From RUG14130 sp045598325 (lineage in GTDB: Bacteria > Bacillota > Clostridia > Christensenellales > Aristaeellaceae), in contig JAZLLT010000106.1 of assembly GCA_045598325.1 (NCBI GenBank), forward strand, positions 1 through 8,600: a DNA stretch of 8,600 bases, in the 5' to 3' direction. Below, piece after piece: positions 6,063-8,600 of this stretch; position 1 is the first letter of the stretch; every line of letters starts with the position of its first letter. A program made the translations under genes and the position numbers. The notes under the pieces were generated by a model. It ran no database searches, was not told the origin of the DNA, and saw only the letters and a program-made list of their open reading frames with translations.

Positions 6063-6090
6063 AAGCGCCTCCGGCAACATTGCTGACGCG

Positions 6091-6145
6091 TATTATAGCA
6101 CAACGGAAATGAAATACAACGAAAGACGGGTTAATTCCCGTCTTT
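6091..6145. repeat. 55-bp terminator/promoter cassette, copy 1
   Basis: Matches 7126-7180 at 51 of 55 positions with no gaps. The right-hand 34 bp (6112-6145) are identical. It contains the promoter of the YczE-type gene and most of the hairpin that ends the upstream membrane protein gene. The differences are at 6098 and at 6109-6111. Confidence 0.9.
6092..6119 (-). promoter_or_regulatory. Promoter of the YczE-GNAT unit
   Basis: Minus strand TTGTAT (6114-6119), 16-bp spacer, TATAAT (6092-6097), with an extended -10 TG one base before it. The start codon lies 30 bp downstream of the -10 box. Confidence 0.75.
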
Positions 6146-6147
6146 CG
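6120..6147 (-). terminator. Terminator of the two-helix membrane protein gene
   Basis: Perfect 11-bp arms, CGAAAGACGGG (6120-6130) and CCCGTCTTTCG (6137-6147), around TTAATT, starting 6 bp after the stop codon. On the minus strand the stem ends CGTCTTTCGTTGTATTT, a modest T-rich tail. The -35 box of the next gene follows directly. Confidence 0.75.
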
Positions 6148-6153
6148 AAATTC

Positions 6154-7101
6154 CTATTCCGTTTTTTTGCGTGTAATGACCTGCTCCGCGGGCGCGTCTT
6201 CCAGAGGCAGTTCGCTCATGAACTCCGCCGCGGCTTCATTCGAACTCATTTTGAGTTTTGTTTCGCCGGTAAAGGGTGTCTTCAGTTTTATCGTATTACC
6301 GATGCAGGAAGCCTCCGTGATACTGTCATAGGAAATGGCGACGCCGCCGCGCTTGACAAACAAAAATCCATTTCCGAGGACCACTTTCTGACCCCTCGTT
6401 TTGTTGGACAACTGCTCGGCAGCCGCGTCGACAAGTCCCTTTTCTTCCAGCACTTTCATGCTCTTTGAAGTCTTGCGGATGCAGTCCCGGTAGCAGAAGA
6501 ACAGGATGACCGCGAACATGCCGCAAAGGATGGCGATGCCCTCGCACATGCCGCTGATTTTCTGACGGGGGTTGGTGCCCACGGAAAGATAGGAAGAACC
6601 GAAATACTGCCTGAATTCGCTGCCTGCCTTCAATCCCGTCGCCTGCACCAGCGAGGAAGCCAGTTTCGGCACATTTGACATGGGAATGGAGATGCCCAAC
6701 ATACGGTAAGGCTCGGGCATGGGCGCGGTATTATCTTCTCTGTCCCAGTAAGTCCGCTGGGCGGAGAGTTTTTCGTACTCGGTATTGCTGATGCGGGCGA
6801 TGATCAGATTTCCGTCCGCGTCCTCGGCGGCGTAGTAGGTGTTTTCAGTAACAGTGGAATTGGAGGTTTGTTTGGTATTATACAGCCAGTCACTCACGCC
6901 CACCGCGTCAAACCATACATAATCGTTTTCCGCCGATTTCAAAGTATCGAATTTCGCGGGTGTCACGCGGTCCGCCGTAGTGGAATAATACACGCTGAGA
7001 CCTGCCGAAAGAACAGTACTGATGGCGAGTGCCGCCAGCAGCACGATGGAGACCATGGAAAGTCCCACAAAAGACCTGATGCTTCGGGCAGAATGATTCA
7101 T
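6154..7101 (-). CDS. Two-helix membrane protein of unknown function
   Basis: A 315-residue protein I do not recognise. Residues about 12-37 form a first transmembrane helix and about 184-204 a second (GMCEGIAILCGMFAVILFFC). The charge pattern (Arg/His before the first helix; Arg, Lys-rich RDCIRKTSK after the second) predicts both ends in the cytoplasm and a region of about 145 residues (38-183) outside, rich in Tyr, Thr and acidic residues. The cytoplasmic tail has a Lys-rich helix (210-225) and a run of short strands (KVVLGNGFLFVKRGGVAISYD, in pieces over 239-259, then NTIKLKTP) that looks like a small PH-like beta fold, by eye only. The start at 7101 has GGAGGG (7108-7113). The gene is single, with its own promoter and terminator, and is bounded by two copies of a 55-bp repeat. 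Envelope sensing or stress are guesses I do not press. Confidence 0.85.
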   Translation of the reverse strand: MNHSARSIRSFVGLSMVSIVLLAALAISTVLSAGLSVYYSTTADRVTPAKFDTLKSAENDYVWFDAVGVSDWLYNTKQTSNSTVTENTYYAAEDADGNLIIARISNTEYEKLSAQRTYWDREDNTAPMPEPYRMLGISIPMSNVPKLASSLVQATGLKAGSEFRQYFGSSYLSVGTNPRQKISGMCEGIAILCGMFAVILFFCYRDCIRKTSKSMKVLEEKGLVDAAAEQLSNKTRGQKVVLGNGFLFVKRGGVAISYDSITEASCIGNTIKLKTPFTGETKLKMSSNEAAAEFMSELPLEDAPAEQVITRKKTE

Positions 7102-7126
7102 ATCTTTCCCTCCGTTTTTTGTGGGT

Positions 7127-7154
7127 ATTATATCACAACGGAATGCAAATACAA
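7127..7154 (-). promoter_or_regulatory. Promoter of the two-helix membrane protein gene
   Basis: Minus strand TTGTAT (7149-7154), 16-bp spacer, TATAAT (7127-7132) with extended -10 TG. It is followed by the leader ACAAAAAACGGAGG (7109-7122), identical in 14 bases to the leader of the SH3b gene (421-434). Confidence 0.75.
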
Positions 7155-7156
7155 CG

Positions 7157-7180
7157 AAAGACGGGTTAATTCCCGTCTTT
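7157..7180 (-). terminator. Terminator downstream of the Nudix gene
   Basis: Stem AAAGACGGG (7157-7165) with CCCGTCTTT (7172-7180) around TTAATT, 9 bp perfect, about 30 bp after the Nudix stop. The minus strand continues CGTTGTATTT, a moderate tail; an A-rich stretch precedes it. Confidence 0.7.
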
Positions 7181-7209
7181 TCGATTTGATATTCCTTTGG
7201 CGGTCCCCG

Positions 7210-7659
7210 TCAACCTTCCGGATAACAGATATCGCCTCCCCAACTCAGGACCAGATCGTAGAAACCTTCCACTTCCATGAGCCCGCAGGACCACAGAAAC
7301 GCTCTGTCCCTTTCGCTGAGTTCATCAAGCCTCTTCCAGCCCGTGTCCTTGATCCGCTGCTCTTTCCCGTCCGGGATCACCGGGTCTGTTCCGGTGACCG
7401 CTTCCTGCCCGTCCGGAACGGAAACCGGAAACACGGACTCCACGCTCCCGTCCTTGCAGCAGATCGTATTGAGCGGGCGGATGACCGTGCCGTCCACCCC
7501 GCACTCTTCCTTCAGTTCCCGTATGGCTGCCTGCTCCGCGGTTTCGCCTTTCCCGATCCCGCCGCCCGGAAGCTCCCGGACGAATCTTCCGCGGCGCAGG
7601 GTTTGTATCATCAGGATCCTGCCATCCCTGACCGCCGGAGCCATGCTCCGGTTGCGCAT
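7210..7659 (-). CDS. Nudix hydrolase
   Basis: A 149-residue Nudix-fold pyrophosphohydrolase, which would split a nucleoside diphosphate linked to another moiety using Mg2+ or Mn2+. The full Nudix box GX5EX7REUXEEXGU is present at 33-55: Gly33, Glu39, Arg47-Glu48, Glu51-Glu52, Gly54-Val55. Before it come the usual first strands (RDGRILMIQTLR, 11-22) and the FVRELPGGG lead-in. Substrate cannot be read from the sequence. The gene follows the methyltransferase by only 6 nt after its stop (TGA, six bases, ATG), and its ribosome site GAGGAGT (7668-7674) covers the last codons of that gene, so the two are co-transcribed and probably coupled. A hairpin (7157-7180) ends the unit. Confidence 0.93.
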   Translation of the reverse strand: MRNRSMAPAVRDGRILMIQTLRRGRFVRELPGGGIGKGETAEQAAIRELKEECGVDGTVIRPLNTICCKDGSVESVFPVSVPDGQEAVTGTDPVIPDGKEQRIKDTGWKRLDELSERDRAFLWSCGLMEVEGFYDLVLSWGGDICYPEG

Positions 7660-7665
7660 GCTGTT

Positions 7666-8403
7666 TCACTCCTCACTATTCCGCGATTTCACCGCCCGGG
7701 TCATAAAATAGAGTTCCGTGATGTCTTCTCTCCGGCACTCCATATACCCGTTTATCACAAATCCCGCGGAAATCTGTCCGCCCAGATAGGTCTCCATGGT
7801 ATGGCCGAATTCGACCCGGCCGGAAAAATCGTGCTTTCCGGAATCGTACGGCATCCGGTTGACCGCCTTGTAGTATCCGCCCTTTCCGTCATCCACGAGA
7901 TCGCAGAGATAATTGACGGGCGCGGGCGACATCATGATGAAAACGCCGCCCATTTTCAACACGCGGAAACATTCCCCGAACACGGTTTCGGACTTAGGAA
8001 CATACATGAGCGACGGCGGATTGAGAATGAGATCGAATGATTCGTCACCGAACATCGACAGATCGCACATGTTGCCCTTCACAAGTTCGATATTAAGCCC
8101 TTCCCGTGCCGCAATCAAACGGTCCTTTTCCAGCATTTTGCCCGAAAGATCCAGCACGGTCACTTCCGCGCCCGCGCAGGCCGGCAGCGGCGCCTGCAGT
8201 CCGCCTGCTCCCGCGAGGCACAGCACTTTCTTTCCGCGGATATCACCGATCCACTCCCGAGGCACTTCCCGATCAAAGAAACCGATAGAAAGCCTCCCGT
8301 TCCGCGCGTACGCCGGTTGCTCCGCATTTGCACAGAAAGTCCAGTCCGCGTTTATCTCGACCAGCCGGTCGATGTTCTTTTCGACTTTTTCATACAAAAT
8401 CAA
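7666..8403 (-). CDS. Class I SAM-dependent methyltransferase
   Basis: A 245-residue Rossmann-fold methyltransferase. Motif I is VLCLAGAGG (60-68), binding S-adenosylmethionine; Asp85 in VTVLDLS would hold the ribose; NMCDLS (111-116) and DESFDLILNPPSLMYVP (120-136) fit motifs II and IV; FRVLKMGGVFIM (146-157) fits the post-IV region. The spacing and wording agree with small-molecule methyltransferases found widely in Bacillota; the acceptor is unknown. The first in-frame start codon is a TTG at 8403 with a weak AGGTTGA (8411-8417) before it; a second TTG at 8397 is possible and no ATG is available near the N-terminus, so the start is uncertain by a few residues. First gene of a two-gene unit with the Nudix hydrolase. 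Confidence 0.88.
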   Translation of the reverse strand: MILYEKVEKNIDRLVEINADWTFCANAEQPAYARNGRLSIGFFDREVPREWIGDIRGKKVLCLAGAGGLQAPLPACAGAEVTVLDLSGKMLEKDRLIAAREGLNIELVKGNMCDLSMFGDESFDLILNPPSLMYVPKSETVFGECFRVLKMGGVFIMMSPAPVNYLCDLVDDGKGGYYKAVNRMPYDSGKHDFSGRVEFGHTMETYLGGQISAGFVINGYMECRREDITELYFMTRAVKSRNSEE

Positions 8404-8404
8404 G

Positions 8405-8433
8405 TATATATCAACCTAAATTTCCGTTTTCAA
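8405..8433 (-). promoter_or_regulatory. Candidate promoter of the methyltransferase-Nudix unit
   Basis: Minus strand TTGAAA (8428-8433), 17-bp spacer, TATATA (8405-8410). The -10 is imperfect, and it would start transcription at or just after the predicted TTG start codon, so either this box or that start is wrong. Confidence 0.35.
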
Positions 8434-8458
8434 GCAATATCACGCCGCATATGGTATA

Positions 8459-8487
8459 CAAAAAAGCACTTGCAAAAGCAAGTGCTT
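8459..8487 (-). terminator. Intrinsic terminator of the tRNA gene
   Basis: On the minus strand AAGCACTTGC, loop TTTT, GCAAGTGCTT followed by a run of T (10-bp perfect stem, 8464-8487; T-run complement at 8460-8465). It begins 3 bp after the CCA end of the tRNA-Asn gene. Confidence 0.92.
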
Positions 8488-8490
8488 CAA

Positions 8491-8565
<75 letters not shown>

Positions 8566-8571
8566 ATATGC

Positions 8572-8597
8572 GGAAGGGTAAATCGCTTTACCCTTCC
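8572..8597. other. Perfect hairpin upstream of the tRNA
   Basis: Arms GGAAGGGTAAA (8572-8582) and TTTACCCTTCC (8587-8597) around TCGC, 11 bp perfect. On the plus strand it is followed by TTT at the window edge and could be a terminator for that strand; on the minus strand it lies 6 bp before the tRNA and might separate it from an upstream gene or tRNA beyond the edge. The role is undecided. Confidence 0.5.
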
Positions 8598-8600
8598 TTT

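Larger units (their letters stand above)
7126..7180. repeat. 55-bp terminator/promoter cassette, copy 2
   Basis: Direct repeat of 6091-6145 (51 of 55 identical, same orientation, 1035 bp apart). Here it holds the promoter of the two-helix membrane protein gene and the hairpin that follows the Nudix gene. The two copies flank the membrane protein gene. Confidence 0.9.

Noticed and set aside
5385..6086. Plus-strand open frame opposite the YczE-type gene
   Set aside because: His/Asp/Gln-rich shadow translation; the minus-strand frame has clear membrane helices and family motifs.
6868..8040. Plus-strand open frame of 390 codons across three minus-strand genes
   Set aside because: It crosses the terminator/promoter cassette and several well-supported genes and has no family motifs.
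8572..8597. Second tRNA or riboswitch upstream of tRNA-Asn
   Set aside because: Only a single simple hairpin is visible before the window ends; not enough sequence to call anything more.

Overview
The window looks like a chromosomal segment of an uncultured, probably gut-associated, low-to-mid-GC Bacillota/Clostridia-type bacterium. The reasons are strong GGAGG ribosome binding sites, sigma-A promoters of the TTGNNN/TATAAT type, TGA used as a stop, a CCA-encoding tRNA-Asn, a YczE-family membrane protein, and intergenic palindromic repeats of a style common in that group. The taxonomic reading is an inference from style and gene families only. Every gene I can support lies on the minus strand, so transcription runs from right to left.

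Reading in the direction of transcription: a tRNA-Asn(GUU) (8491-8565) with a good intrinsic terminator; a class I SAM methyltransferase and a Nudix hydrolase in a tight pair (8403-7210); a two-helix membrane protein of unknown function (7101-6154); a YczE-type integral membrane protein and a GNAT acetyltransferase separated by 1 nt (6062-4856); a family GH35 beta-galactosidase (4780-3020); a repeat-rich 470-bp intergenic stretch (2552-3019); a 621-residue protein that joins a dihydrodipicolinate synthase/N-acetylneuraminate lyase-type aldolase to a neuraminidase-like BNR domain (2551-686); and the 5' part of a secreted SH3b-repeat protein that runs off the left edge (410-1).

The most interesting coding feature is the aldolase-neuraminidase fusion. 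It sits just downstream of a GH35 beta-galactosidase. Together they suggest intracellular breakdown of a galactose- and possibly sialic-acid-containing glycan: the BNR domain would release a terminal acid sugar, the aldolase domain would cleave it, and the galactosidase would remove exposed beta-galactose. Both enzymes lack signal peptides, so the glycan would have to be imported. The true substrate is unproven, because the aldolase has a divergent pyruvate-binding loop and the catalytic residues of the BNR domain cannot be assigned by eye.

The most interesting non-coding features are four. A 55-bp terminator-plus-promoter cassette occurs twice (6091-6145 and 7126-7180) and flanks the unknown membrane protein gene as direct repeats. 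A set of short palindromic repeats shares an outer frame but carries one of two different arm sequences, and in two cases starts 9-10 bp after a stop codon. A long nested hairpin element lies at about 2841-2957. A perfect operator-like inverted repeat overlaps the promoter of the fusion gene.
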